Shown: one piece after another, positions 27,205-37,700 of the stretch | Position numbering within the stretch: position 1 is the stretch's first letter | Layout of the letters: each line of letters begins with the position of its first letter | Assembly: GCF_003952725.1 (NCBI RefSeq) | Contig: NZ_CP032509.1 | Location: 1,078,001-1,142,000, forward strand | Direction of reading: 5' to 3' | DNA length: 64,000 bases | Source of the DNA: Georhizobium profundi | Lineage (GTDB): Bacteria > Pseudomonadota > Alphaproteobacteria > Rhizobiales > Rhizobiaceae | Made by a program: the position numbers and the translations under genes | The notes under the pieces: model-generated | What the model was told of the DNA's origin: nothing | Seen by the model: only the letters and a program-made list of their open reading frames with translations | Database searches by the model: none

Positions 27205-28128
27205 ATGATCGTTTGCTGTGGTGAAGCCCTGATCGACATGCTGCCGCGCAAATCGGTCACTGGAGAGGACGCTTTCGCTCCCTATGCGGGTGGGGCGGTT
27301 TTCAACACAGCAGTCGCTCTCGGGCGCTTGGGAATTGCCACCGGCTTCTTCACCGGTCTTTCCTCCGACATGTTTGGCGATGTCCTGCGAGCGACGCTCG
27401 ACAGCTCCCATGTCGATCACAGACATTGTGCGACCCTCGACCGGCCGACCACGCTTGCCTTTGTGAAGCTCACCAAAGGCCATGCGAGCTACGCCTTCTT
27501 CGACGAAAATACCGCCGGGCGAATGATCACCGAGGCCGACTTGCCGACGTTCGGTGCGGACGTGAAGGCGCTGCATTTCGGGGCGATCAGCCTGATACCG
27601 GAGCCCTGCGGTGCGACGTACGAGGCTTTGATGAAGCGAGAAGCGGCACGCCGCGTGATCTCGCTCGACCCGAACATTCGCCCTGGCTTCATCCCTGACC
27701 GGCAGGCGCATCTGGAGCGCATGAACCGGATGATCGCCATGAGCGATATCGTCAAGCTGTCTGATGAAGATCTGGCCTGGTTCGGCTTCGACACGCCAGA
27801 GGCGGCAGCCGCACAATGGTTGAAAATTGGCCCGTCGCTGGTCGTCGTCACGAAAGGGGCCGAAGGCGCAGTCGGGCTTTCGATTCGCCACCGCGTCAGC
27901 ATGCCGGGCAATCCCGTTGATGTGGCCGATACGGTCGGGGCCGGCGATACATTCAACGCGGGCATTTTGGCGTCGCTCAAACGTTCGTCTTTGCTTACCA
28001 AAAGCTCCATCGCAGAGCTTGGCGAGCAGGCGATTGCAGACGCGCTCGCCCTCGGCGCGAAAGCCGCCTCAGTGACCGTGTCGCGCCCGGGTGCCAATCC
28101 GCCCTGGGCGCACGAAATCGGATTTTGA
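27205..28128 (+). CDS. PfkB-family carbohydrate kinase, probable fructokinase
   Basis: A ribokinase/PfkB-family kinase of 307 residues with the N-terminal CGEALIDMLPR, a Gly-rich sugar-binding region (YAGGAVFNTAVALGRLG) and the C-terminal anion-hole/catalytic motif DTVGAGDTFNAGIL. Fructokinase fits the neighbouring pgi and the frc uptake system of this window. The second ATG is chosen because GGGAGGGA lies 6 bp before it. Confidence 0.82.
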   Translation: MIVCCGEALIDMLPRKSVTGEDAFAPYAGGAVFNTAVALGRLGIATGFFTGLSSDMFGDVLRATLDSSHVDHRHCATLDRPTTLAFVKLTKGHASYAFFDENTAGRMITEADLPTFGADVKALHFGAISLIPEPCGATYEALMKREAARRVISLDPNIRPGFIPDRQAHLERMNRMIAMSDIVKLSDEDLAWFGFDTPEAAAAQWLKIGPSLVVVTKGAEGAVGLSIRHRVSMPGNPVDVADTVGAGDTFNAGILASLKRSSLLTKSSIAELGEQAIADALALGAKAASVTVSRPGANPPWAHEIGF

Positions 28129-28145
28129 GCATAACGCTCTAGGCG

Positions 28146-29789
28146 TCAGGCGCCGCGCAGGTCCCCGATCGTTTTCACGAGCCCGAGTGTCGAGGCATCG
28201 TGGCCTCCGCCGGCATCCTTGCCTTCGACGACGGGCAGCAGGCCGGTGGCGAGCTCCTTGCCGAGTTCCACGCCCCACTGGTCGAAGGCGTTAATGCCGA
28301 AGATCTGCGCTTCGACGAAGACACGGTGCTCATAAAGCGCGATGAGGCGGCCGAGCGCTTCGGGCGTCAGCCTGTCATAAACGAGCGTGATGGAAGGGCG
28401 GTTGCCGGTGAACACCCGGTGCGGCGCGATACGGTCGGCGTCCGGGTCGGATGCGCCCTTGTCCTTCAACTGCCGGCGCGCTTCAGCGAGCGTGCGGCCG
28501 CGCATCAGTGCTTCCGATTGCGCCAGGCAGTTTGCGATGAGCAATTGGTGCTGATGCCCAAGATCCGGCTCATGGCCGTTCGCGGCGATCATGAATTCCA
28601 CCGGAATGATATCGGTGCCCTGGTGCAGGAGCTGGAAAAATGCGTGCTGGCCGTTCGTGCCCGGCTCGCCCCAGACGATAGGCCCGGTCGGCGTTTCGAC
28701 TGTGGTGCCATCGATGGTGACGCCCTTGCCGTTCGATTCCATATCCAGTTGCTGCAGATAAGCGGCGAAACGGGAAAGACGGTGGTCGTAGGGAATGATC
28801 GCGCGCGAAGCGTAGCCGCAGGCAACGCGGTGATAGAGGCCGATCAGGCCGAGCAGCATCGGGAGGTTCTGACGGATCGGCGCTTCTGCGAAATGCCGGT
28901 CCATGGCATGGGCGCCATCCAGGAAGCGGCCGAAATTTTCCGCGCCGACAGCGATCATCAGCGGCAGGCCGATCGCCGACCAGATCGAATAGCGCCCGCC
29001 CACCCAGTCCCAGAAGCCGAAGGTGCGGTTCTCGCTGATCCCGAAGGCGGAGACCTTATCGAGCGCGGTCGAAACTGCGCAGAAGTGATCACCGACGGCC
29101 GCTTCGCCGAGCGCTTCCACCAGCCAGCGGCGCGCCGTCTGCGCGTTGGTGATCGTTTCGATCGTCGTGAACGTCTTGGACGCGATGATGACGAGCGTCG
29201 TTTCGGGATCGAGCGGCTTCAGCGTGTCGGCGATGTGCGCGCCATCGACATTCGACACGAAATGCGCTTTCGGCCCATCATGATAGGGCGCGAGCGCCAG
29301 CGTCGCCATGGCCGGGCCGAGGTCGGAGCCGCCGATGCCGATATTGACGATGTCGGTGATCTTCTTGCCGGTCGCGCCGCTGGCCGCGCCACTGCGGATG
29401 TCCTCAGCGAAGCCCCCCATCGCTTTCAGCACGGCCTGCACGTCGCCCATGACATCTTTGCCATCGACCATGACAGGCTTGCCGGAACGATTGCGTAGCG
29501 CCGTATGCAGCACTGCGCGGCCTTCCGTCGTGTTGATCACCTCGCCGGAAAACATCGCGTCCCGCCTGGCCTCGACGTTGCTGTCGATGGCGAGCTGTTC
29601 GAGAAGTGCGATGGTCGCATCGTCGATGCGGCATTTGGAATAGTCGAGCACCAGATCGTCGAGCCGAGCCGAAAAGCGCGTAAAGCGCGACGGATCCGCC
29701 TCAAACGCCGCACGCATATCGGCCGGGGCCGCAGTTTTCGCATGCGATTTCAGGGCGTCGAGGGTGGTCTTGCGAGCATCTGCGGTCAT
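28146..29789 (-). CDS. pgi: Glucose-6-phosphate isomerase Pgi
   Basis: A 547-residue isomerase interconverting glucose-6-phosphate and fructose-6-phosphate. Family signatures include [28 protein letters not shown] and the late [14 protein letters not shown] with the catalytic Lys. It is convergent with the fructokinase gene (17 bp apart), linking fructose phosphorylation to glycolysis. Confidence 0.96.
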   Translation of the reverse strand: MTADARKTTLDALKSHAKTAAPADMRAAFEADPSRFTRFSARLDDLVLDYSKCRIDDATIALLEQLAIDSNVEARRDAMFSGEVINTTEGRAVLHTALRNRSGKPVMVDGKDVMGDVQAVLKAMGGFAEDIRSGAASGATGKKITDIVNIGIGGSDLGPAMATLALAPYHDGPKAHFVSNVDGAHIADTLKPLDPETTLVIIASKTFTTIETITNAQTARRWLVEALGEAAVGDHFCAVSTALDKVSAFGISENRTFGFWDWVGGRYSIWSAIGLPLMIAVGAENFGRFLDGAHAMDRHFAEAPIRQNLPMLLGLIGLYHRVACGYASRAIIPYDHRLSRFAAYLQQLDMESNGKGVTIDGTTVETPTGPIVWGEPGTNGQHAFFQLLHQGTDIIPVEFMIAANGHEPDLGHQHQLLIANCLAQSEALMRGRTLAEARRQLKDKGASDPDADRIAPHRVFTGNRPSITLVYDRLTPEALGRLIALYEHRVFVEAQIFGINAFDQWGVELGKELATGLLPVVEGKDAGGGHDASTLGLVKTIGDLRGA

Positions 29790-29928
29790 GGTGCGTGCCT
29801 GTCTTCGCTTGGGGGCTGGACTGTTCTATGCGCGGTCTGAGAGGGCTGTTCAAGGGTGATGAGGCTTGGCAAAAATTGCCGCGACGGTGGATTTTGCTGT
29901 AGAAGGTTGCATCGGCAGGGAGATCGGC

Positions 29929-30132
29929 ATGCTGCGCATCGAAGTTGAGCAGGAAGATGACGGGCGCTGGCTTGCCGAAGTCATCGATCTCCCTGGTGTC
30001 ATGGCTTATGGAGAGAGCCAGGCGGAAGCTGAAGGCAAAGTCGAAGCGCTCGCTCTCCGGGTCCTGGCCGATCGCCTTGAGCACGGAGAAGTCATCCCCG
30101 AACTCGGCCGACTGTTCATCGTTGCTGCATGA
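29929..30132 (+). CDS. hicB: HicB-like antitoxin, second module
   Basis: A 67-residue HicB-type partial RNase-H fold (IEVEQEDDGRWLAEVIDLPGVMAYGES). The ATG has GGGAG 6-7 bp upstream; a longer TTG-initiated form is possible but lacks a good site. Its stop overlaps the toxin ATG (ATGA). It is divergent from pgi. Confidence 0.82.
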   Translation: MLRIEVEQEDDGRWLAEVIDLPGVMAYGESQAEAEGKVEALALRVLADRLEHGEVIPELGRLFIVAA

Positions 30133-30341
30133 GCCGTTTCGGCTCTCATCCTGCTCGTCGCGTTCTGGTGGCTCTTCAGCGGATCGGATGGTCCGTCAAG
30201 CGTCAGAGCGGTTCTCATAAGTTGCTCGAACGAGAAGGTTGGTCCGATGTGGTCTTCGCATTCCACGATGGCGAAGAAATCGGTCCTCGAATGATGATCC
30301 GAATTGCCAAGCAAACCGGGCTTCAGCCTGATCATCTCTGA
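30129..30341 (+). CDS. hicA: HicA-like toxin, second module
   Basis: A 70-residue HicA mRNA interferase-like toxin with the catalytic His in RQSGSHKLLER. Translationally coupled to the antitoxin by a 4-bp overlap. It is followed by a strong bidirectional terminator. Its sequence differs clearly from the first HicA of the window, so the two are not a recent duplication. Confidence 0.84.
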   Translation: MSRFGSHPARRVLVALQRIGWSVKRQSGSHKLLEREGWSDVVFAFHDGEEIGPRMMIRIAKQTGLQPDHL

Positions 30342-30351
30342 TAGCAGCGGG

Positions 30352-30389
30352 AAATAGCGAGGCAGGGCGGTTCGCCTGCCTCGCTATTT
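30352..30389. terminator. Bidirectional terminator between hicA and acyl-CoA ligase
   Basis: AAATAGCGAGGCAGG and CCTGCCTCGCTATTT form a perfect 15-bp stem around an 8-nt loop. The A/T-rich stem base gives U-rich 3' ends on both strands, and the element lies between two convergent genes. Confidence 0.8.
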
Positions 30390-30393
30390 GAGT

Positions 30394-32094
30394 TTACTCG
30401 TCGCGCAGTTTGCGGCGCAGGATCTTGCCAACGTTGGTCTTCGGCAGTTCGTCGCGGAACTCCACGTATTTCGGGCGCTTGTAGTTCGTCAGGCCTTCGG
30501 CGCAGTGCTTCTTCACGTCGTCTTCGGTGAGGGACGGATCCTTCTTGACGACGTAAAGCTTCACGACTTCGCCGGAGTGCTCATCGGGCAGGCCGATGGC
30601 TGCCGCTTCGACGATGCCCGGATGGGACACGGCCACTTCCTCGACCTCGTTCGGATAGACGTTGAAGCCGGAGACGAGGATCATGTCCTTCTTCCGGTCG
30701 ACGATCTTGGTGTAGCCGTCCTCGTCCATGTAGCCCATGTCGCCGGAGCGGAAGAAGCCATCCGACGTCATCACCTTGGCCGTCTCGTCGTCGCGCTGCC
30801 AATAGCCCTTCATGACCTGAGGGCCGCGGATGCAGATCTCGCCGACGTCGCCGATGCCGAGATCTTTGCCGTCCTCGTCGCGGATCGCGATCTCCGTGGA
30901 GGGTAGGGGCAGGCCGATCGTGCCGGTGAATTCTGCCCGATCAAAGCGGTTCGCGGTGGCGACCGGCGAGGTTTCGGAAAGCCCGTAACCTTCCGAGATC
31001 GGGCAGTTGGTCAGCTGGTGCCAGCGCTCGGCCACCGGACGCTGCACAGCCATGCCGCCGCCAAGCGTCAGGATGAGGTTGCTGAAGTCGAGCTTCTTGA
31101 AATCATCGTTGTTGACCAGCGCATTGAAGAGCGTATTGAGTCCTGGGAAGATGTGGACCTCATATTTCGCAAGCTCCTTGACGAAGCCCGGAATGTCACG
31201 CGGATTGGGGATCAGGATGTTCTGCGCGCCCTGGTCGATGCCCATGATGGCATTCACCGTCAGCGCGAAGATGTGGTAGAGCGGCAGCGCGCAAACGAAG
31301 ACCAGCCGATCCGGCCGCTCCTTGTTGAGGAAGGCTGCCTGCAGCCAGAGATTGATCTGGGCACCGTTCGACAACACGTTCGAATGGCTGAGAACCGCGC
31401 CCTTGGAAACGCCCGTCGTGCCGCCGGTATATTGCAGGAAGGCGATATCATCCGGCTTGACCTTGGCAGGCGTGAACGCCTTGCCGCGCCCTTCGGCAAG
31501 TGCAGTCTTGAAGGGAATGTGGCCGGGCAGGCTCCATGCCGGCACCATCTTCTTCACCTTGCGGACCACGAGGTTCACGATGTGGCCCTTGAGGCCCATC
31601 ATGTCGCCCATGGTTGCGACGCAGACATGCTTGACGTCGGTTTTGGCGACCACTTCCTGCAGCGTGTGGGCGAAGTTTTCGAGGATGATGATCGCCTTGG
31701 CGCCGGAATCCTTCAGCTGATGCTGCAATTCGCGCGGCGTGTAGAGCGGATTGACGTTGACGACGACGAAGCCCGCGCGCAGCACGGCTGCGATCGCAAC
31801 CGGGTTCTGCAGGATGTTCGGCATCATCACGGCAACGCGGTCACCCTGCTTCAGGCCCTTGCCTTGCAGCCAGGCACCGAGCGCGGCGGAATGGGTGTCA
31901 AGATCCGCATAGCTGATGGACTTGCCCATGCAGGTGAAGGCCGGCCGCTCCGCATAACGCTTGCAGGCGGTTTCGATCAATTCGCCGATAGAGGCGTAGG
32001 CCAATGGCCCGATGTCGGCTGGTGTCCCCGGCGGATAGGAATTCAGCCAGAGCTTGGCGGAGTTCTGGTCGGTTGTCCTGATATTTTGTTCCAC
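30394..32094 (-). CDS. fadD: Long-chain fatty acid-CoA ligase
   Basis: An AMP-forming acyl-CoA synthetase of 566 residues. It shows the P-loop YTGGTTGVSKGA, the adenylate motif GYGLSETSP, and the hinge and catalytic region DRKKDMILVSGFNVYP with a late Lys in PKTNVGKILRRKL. It activates fatty acids for beta-oxidation or lipid synthesis. GTG is the likely start because GGGAGG lies 5 bp before it. Confidence 0.88.
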   Translation of the reverse strand: MEQNIRTTDQNSAKLWLNSYPPGTPADIGPLAYASIGELIETACKRYAERPAFTCMGKSISYADLDTHSAALGAWLQGKGLKQGDRVAVMMPNILQNPVAIAAVLRAGFVVVNVNPLYTPRELQHQLKDSGAKAIIILENFAHTLQEVVAKTDVKHVCVATMGDMMGLKGHIVNLVVRKVKKMVPAWSLPGHIPFKTALAEGRGKAFTPAKVKPDDIAFLQYTGGTTGVSKGAVLSHSNVLSNGAQINLWLQAAFLNKERPDRLVFVCALPLYHIFALTVNAIMGIDQGAQNILIPNPRDIPGFVKELAKYEVHIFPGLNTLFNALVNNDDFKKLDFSNLILTLGGGMAVQRPVAERWHQLTNCPISEGYGLSETSPVATANRFDRAEFTGTIGLPLPSTEIAIRDEDGKDLGIGDVGEICIRGPQVMKGYWQRDDETAKVMTSDGFFRSGDMGYMDEDGYTKIVDRKKDMILVSGFNVYPNEVEEVAVSHPGIVEAAAIGLPDEHSGEVVKLYVVKKDPSLTEDDVKKHCAEGLTNYKRPKYVEFRDELPKTNVGKILRRKLRDE

Positions 32095-32228
32095 GATGCC
32101 CTCCCGGTATCTTGTGGTCTTTTTGGCAATTCCCCTCAAACCTCGGCGCCGTCCCACGCTGGTTTGTGAGGCTAGCAGGATTTGCCGGGTGTGACACCCG
32201 CACCGTCCGCGCTAATTAATCTGACTTT

Positions 32229-32240
32229 GACGTAAACGTC
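32229..32240. promoter_or_regulatory. Palindrome GACGTAAACGTC upstream of fadD
   Basis: A GACGT-AA-ACGTC perfect inverted repeat, about 135 bp before the fadD start and 71 bp before the LexA box of imuA. It resembles operators of MerR-family LiuR-type regulators of acyl-CoA catabolism; the assignment is tentative. Confidence 0.35.
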
Positions 32241-32310
32241 GTCCACGCGCAACTGTCTGAAACAGGGCCGGCGGGGTTGTTGACTCTTTGCTGAAGCTGA
32301 GTCCTAAATA

Positions 32311-32325
32311 GAACATAACATGAAC
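32311..32325 (+). promoter_or_regulatory. LexA (SOS) box upstream of imuA
   Basis: GAACATAACATGAAC matches the alphaproteobacterial LexA operator GTTC-N7-GTTC (read here as GAAC-N7-GAAC). A TTGACT/TAAATA promoter-like pair lies just before it. The box precedes imuA-imuB-dnaE2, a classic LexA target. Confidence 0.85.
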
Positions 32326-32365
32326 ATTGAAATCGACCTCCAACCGACGATCGAGCCTGATCTCC

Positions 32366-33210
32366 ATGTCTTCCACCCTTTCCCAACTCAAGCGGCAACT
32401 GGCTGCACTGGAACCGGCGCGATCGCCGGGGAGAAAGGCTTTACGCTTGGCCTCGATCAGGTCGATGCAACGTTGGGTGGTGGGCTTCCGCGGGGGTGCC
32501 TGCACGAAGTTTTTGCCCATGAAGTGGGTGATGCGGGTGCGAGCGCCGGGTTTGCGCTTGCGCTTGCCCTGCGCGCCGCTGGAGAGGGACGGCACATCGT
32601 CTGGGTGCGGCATGCATTTGCGGTGCTGGAGCAGGGCGATCTCTATGCGCCCGGCCTTGCGCAGTTCGGCATCGATCCGGACCGGGTTCTGCTGATCTCG
32701 GCAAAAAGCGAAACGATGGTGCTGCGGGCAGGGCTTGAGGCCTTGCGGTCCCCGGCTCTTGGCGCCGTTCTCCTGGAAATCTGGGGCAAGGCAGGGTTTC
32801 TCGACCTGACAGCCAGCCGCCGCATGATGCTGGCGGCCTCACGCTCCGGCGTGACGGGTTTCATCCTTCGGGCGGCGGGGCAGCCGCAGCCCAGTTCTTC
32901 ACTCACCCGATGGCAGGTAAGGGCGGCACCCTCGGTGGGGCTTGCGGCCGGGGCACCGTCCAATCCTGTCTTCGATATTCTTTTGGACCGTCATCGCGCC
33001 GGCATTGCGGGCGGGCGCTGGCATTTGGAGTGGAACCGTGACCGCAAAAGCTTCGATCTCTCCGCAGCACAGCCTGCCCGTTTCGACGAGCCCCTCGCAA
33101 CACCCAAGCGAAGCGCCGCAAAGCCGCTTCCTGGCTCTGTGGTTTCCCTTCCTGTCGACCGACCGGCTGCATCGCCAGAAGACCAGAAGCCCTTCCGCAA
33201 GACAGGCTGA
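32366..33210 (+). CDS. imuA: ImuA, SOS mutasome protein; apparent frameshift near its start
   Basis: A RecA/SulA-like accessory protein of translesion synthesis (about 280 residues). The body is unmistakable (FTLGLDQVDATLGGGLPRG and what follows). The only ATG in the body frame lies inside the LexA box, and its first 35 codons look non-coding. A natural start, MSSTLSQLKRQLAALEPARS, exists at 32366 in another frame and meets the body frame at a run of four G (32428-32431). One missing G would join them. I annotate the composite; it may be a sequencing error or a real mutation. Confidence 0.8.
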
Positions 33211-34711
33211 AGACGCGCCGAAAGAGAAAAGCAGCAGCCTGTCCAAGCCTCTCGTCATCGTCGAGAAGGTGAAGGGCGCCTTGCGTCTTGCCGCCGCCGA
33301 CCCTGCGGCACGGGCACTCGGCCTGTCGCCCGGGCTCACGCTTGCCGATGCGCGGGCGCGCGTGCCCGATATCGAAGTGTGCGAGACGGCGCCGGAAGCC
33401 GATCGGCGCATGCTGGAACGGCTCGCCGATGCCTGCGACCGCTTCACGCCGCTCGTCGGTTTCGATGGCAAGTGTCTCGATGGCACGGGAGGGCTCATGC
33501 TGGACATAGCCGGCTGCGTTCATCTTTTCGGCGGCGAGGCGGCCATGCTGCAGGATATCGCGGACAAGTTCGAAACGGCGGGCTTCAAGACCTTCGCCGC
33601 GATCGCGTCGGCGCCGGATACGGCGCGCGCCATGGCGCAGTTCGGGTCAGGCGGTATCGTGGCTGAAGGCAGTGAAGAGCATGCGGTGCGGCCCTTGCCC
33701 GTGGCCGCTCTTGGTCTTGGCGCGGAGATCGAAAACGGGCTCGCCCGCGCCGGACTCAGGAGCATCGGTGATGTCGCGGCGCGTCCGCGCGGACCGCTTG
33801 TCGCGCGCTTCGGGCCGGAACTTGCCTACCGGCTCGATCTCGTGATGGGACGGCGCCGCTCATCGATCACGCCGCGCCGCACGGTCGGTGACATCATCGT
33901 GGAAAAGCGGTTCGGCGAGCCGATCGGCTACGAGGAGGACATTCGGGCGTGCCTGCGCCACCTTGCGGGGCAGGCGGGAGAACTTTTGCAAGAGCGCGGC
34001 AAAGGCGGCCGGCTTTTCGAGGCGGCTTTCTTCAGGGCCGATGGCAAGGTGACGCGCATCCCGGTGGAAACGGCACGACCTTCGCGCGATCCAGCTGCGC
34101 TGATGCGCCTTTACGATGCGAAGCTCGAAGGGCTTGCCGATCCCCTCGATCCCGGCTTCGGCTTCGATCTGATCCGCCTGTCGGTCATCTTCAGCGAAAC
34201 GCTCGTTCCCGAGGCGCAGGAGCTTTCGTCGAAAGGCGTTCCAACCGAAGAGGCAAGCGCGTTGGTGGAGCGCCTGAGTGCCCGGTTTACGCCCGAGCAG
34301 GTGGTGCGCTTCGTTTCGCGCGATACGCATATTCCCGAACGTGCCGCCGAAGCCATTCCGGCATTGTCATCGGAGCAGTCGGCGATCACATGGGTGGTGC
34401 AGGACAGTGGCGAGCCGCCCTTGCGTCCGCTTTTTCTCTTCACGCCGCCCCATGCGATCGACGTTACCGCCTCGGTTCCGGATGGCCCGCCGCATCGCTT
34501 CTTCTGGCGCCGGGTCGAGCATGCGATCGTCAAGGCGGAAGGTCCTGAGCGCATTGCGCAGGAGTGGTGGCGCGATGCCGGACAGGCGATGACACGCGAT
34601 TATTTCCGGCTCGAGGATACCGCCGGGCGCCGGTTCTGGGTCTATCGCGAAGGGCTCTACGGGATGGAAGTCACCAATCCGCGCTGGTTCCTGCATGGGA
34701 TCTTCGCATGA
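33038..34711 (+). CDS. imuB: ImuB, Y-family polymerase-like mutasome subunit
   Basis: A 557-residue Y-family polymerase homologue that is catalytically inactive in characterised cases and links DnaE2 to the beta clamp. The N-terminal SRFLALWFPFLSTDRL replaces the metal-binding motif of active polymerases, and VGFDGKCLDGTGGLMLDIAG follows. The GTG start within the imuA 3' end has GGAG 7 bp upstream. Its stop overlaps dnaE2 (ATGA). Confidence 0.9.
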   Translation: MTAKASISPQHSLPVSTSPSQHPSEAPQSRFLALWFPFLSTDRLHRQKTRSPSARQAEDAPKEKSSSLSKPLVIVEKVKGALRLAAADPAARALGLSPGLTLADARARVPDIEVCETAPEADRRMLERLADACDRFTPLVGFDGKCLDGTGGLMLDIAGCVHLFGGEAAMLQDIADKFETAGFKTFAAIASAPDTARAMAQFGSGGIVAEGSEEHAVRPLPVAALGLGAEIENGLARAGLRSIGDVAARPRGPLVARFGPELAYRLDLVMGRRRSSITPRRTVGDIIVEKRFGEPIGYEEDIRACLRHLAGQAGELLQERGKGGRLFEAAFFRADGKVTRIPVETARPSRDPAALMRLYDAKLEGLADPLDPGFGFDLIRLSVIFSETLVPEAQELSSKGVPTEEASALVERLSARFTPEQVVRFVSRDTHIPERAAEAIPALSSEQSAITWVVQDSGEPPLRPLFLFTPPHAIDVTASVPDGPPHRFFWRRVEHAIVKAEGPERIAQEWWRDAGQAMTRDYFRLEDTAGRRFWVYREGLYGMEVTNPRWFLHGIFA

Positions 34712-37700
34712 TGCGGTACGGCGAACTTGCGGTCTCCACCAATTTCTCCTTTCTGCGCGGGGCCTCCCATCCGCATGAGTTCATCACCCGCGCGCTGGAA
34801 CTCGGCTATGCGGGCATCGGCATCGCCGATTGCAACACGGTGGCGGGAGTCGTCCGCGCCTATAGTGCTCTCAACGAGCTGAATTCCGATTACGCCGCTC
34901 AGTATGGAAAGGGTGCCAGGCTTGATTTCAAGCTGGTCGTCGGCGCCCGGCTCGTCTTCGCCGACGGCACGCCCGACATTCTCGCCTATCCGGAAAACCG
35001 GGCCGGTTGGGGCAGGCTTTGCCGACTTTTGACGAAGGGCAAGATGGGCGACACGAAGAAGGGCGATTGCATCCTGAGCTTCGCCGATCTCCTGTCGCTT
35101 TCGGCCGATCTGCTGTTCATCGTCATGCCGCCCGATCAGCTTGACCAGGTGGAAGCCACGCTTGCGCAGCTTTCACGCACGGCACCCGGCTCCGTGTGGC
35201 TCGGCGCGGCCATGGGTCGTCGAGGGGATGACCGGCGCCGCCTCGTCGCCCTGAAGTCCCTGGCCGATGCGGCGCGCGTGCCGCTGATGGCGCTCAACGA
35301 TGTGCTTTATCATGCACATGAACGACGGCCCCTGCAGGATGTGCTCACCTGCATTCGCGAGAAGACGACGATCGAGGCGGCAGGCCGCCTGCTTCAGGAA
35401 AATGCCGAGCGCTATCTGAAGCCACCGCACGAGATGCAGCGGCTCTTTCGCGATTGCCCGGAGGCCATCGGCGAAACGACGGACTTTCTCGCCCGCATCG
35501 ATTTTTCGCTCGATCAGTTGAAATACGAGTATCCGGACGAACCGGTGCCGCCCGGCAAGACGCCGCAGGGCTGGCTGGAGGAACTCACCTGGAAACATGC
35601 CGGCTGGGTCTACCCCGATGGCGTTCCGCCCAAGGTGGAAGCGCTTCTGAAGCAGGAATTCGCGCTGATCGCGAAGCTCGATTATGCGCGCTATTTCCTG
35701 ACCATCCACGATATCGTGCAGTTTGCGCGCAACCGGGGCATTCTGTGCCAGGGCCGCGGATCTGCCGCCAATTCGGCGGTCTGCTTCGTACTCGGCATTA
35801 CCTCGGTGGATCCCGCGACCAGCAATCTTCTCTTTGCACGCTTTCTGTCGGAGGAGCGCCGCGAGCCTCCGGATATCGATGTCGACTTCGAGCATGAGCG
35901 GCGCGAAGAGGTCATCCAGCATCTTTATGAGCGCTATGGGCGGCTGCGCGCTGGTATCGCCGCAACCGTCATCCGCTATCGGCCGCGCAGCGCCATCCGC
36001 GAAGTCGGCAAGGTGTTCGGGCTGACCGACGACGTGACGGCGCGTCTCGGCGGCATGGTGTGGGGCAGTTTCGGCGACAGCATTCCCGAAAGCCATGTGC
36101 GCCAGGCTGGGCTCGATCCGCACAATCCCGTCATCGCCCGCGCGCTCGATTTTGCCCGCCAGCTTCTCACCTTTCCGCGCCACCTCTCGCAGCATGTGGG
36201 CGGCTTCGTGCTGACCAACGGGCGGCTCGATGAAACGGTGCCGATCGGCAATGCGGCGATGGAGGACCGCACCTTCATCGAGTGGGACAAGGACGATATC
36301 GATGAACTCGGGCTGATGAAGGTCGATGTGCTGGCGCTCGGCATGCTGACCTGCATTCGCAAATGCTTCGACCTCATCCGGCTGCACGAGGGCAGAGACC
36401 TCGATCTTGCTGCCATCAAGCACGATGACGATGTCTATCGCATGCTGCAGAAGGGCGATTCCATCGGCGTCTTCCAGGTGGAAAGCCGGGCGCAGATCAA
36501 CATGCTGCCGCGCCTCAAGCCGGAAAAGTTCTACGATCTCGTCATCCAGGTGGCGATCGTGCGGCCCGGGCCGATCCAGGGCGACATGGTTCATCCCTAT
36601 CTGCGGCGGCGCGACGGGCTGGAAGAGGTGCATTTTCCTTCGCCCGTCCCGCCGCATGATCCGGACGAGCTGAAGCATGTTCTTTCCCGCACATTGGGAG
36701 TGCCGCTTTTCCAGGAACAGGCAATGCAGCTGGCGATCACGGCGGCGGAATTTACGCCGGACCAAGCGAACGGGCTGCGCAAGGCGATGGCAACCTTCCG
36801 CCACAACGGCACGATCGGCCGTTTCGAGGAAATGATGGTGAATGGCATGGCGCGGCGCGGCTACGACCGGGATTTTGCCGAGCGCTGCTTTGCGCAGATC
36901 AAGGGTTTTGGCGAGTATGGGTTTCCCGAAAGCCATGCGGCTTCCTTCGCACGCCTCGTCTATGTCTCGGCTTGGATCAAGCACCATTATCCGGCGGTCT
37001 TTGCCTGTGGGCTCCTCAATTCCCAGCCCATGGGCTTTTACGCCCCGGCGCAGATCGTGCGCGATGCGCGCGAGCATGGCGTCGAAGTGCGGCCGGTGGA
37101 CGTGAATTACAGCCATCACGACAACACGCTGGAGCGGGCGGCGAATGGCAAACTCGCCCTGCGCATCGGCTTTCGGCAGATGGATGGGTTTCGCGAGGAC
37201 TGGTCGCAAGCGCTCGTTTCCCGGCGTGGCCGTGGCTATGCGAGCATCGAGGCCTTGTGGCATGGGGTCGAGCTCGAACACCGCGCGCTGAAAGGCCTGG
37301 CCGATGCCGATGCATTTCGGTCGATCGGGATCGACCGGCGTGATGCGCTGTGGGCCGTGCGGCGGTTGCCGGAAGATCGGCCGTTGCCGCTCTTTGCCGC
37401 GGCCGCACAGCAGGAGCTCGGGCTTGAGCAACCCTCCCGCCTGCCACCCATGCCGCTCGCCGAACAGGTCGTCGCCGATTATCAGACCGTGAAACTGTCG
37501 CTCAAGGCGCATCCGATCGCTTTTCTGCGCGAGCGATTTCGCAGCGAAGGCATCATCTCCTGCGCTCAGTCAGGGGAGATGCCGGACCGTGCGTTCGTCA
37601 AGGTTGCGGGGGTGGTTCTGGTGCGCCAGCGGCCCGGCAAGGGCAACGCGATCTTCATGACGCTGGAAGACGAGACGGGCGTCGCCAACACGCTTTTATG

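Noticed and set aside
32311..32325. LexA box read as part of a Pho or other TCAT-type operator
   Set aside because: The GAAC-N7-GAAC spacing fits LexA exactly and the downstream genes are SOS genes.
35173..37512. 779-codon minus-strand open frame inside dnaE2
   Set aside because: It lies fully opposite DnaE2, whose motifs are intact, and its composition is that of a reverse-frame shadow.
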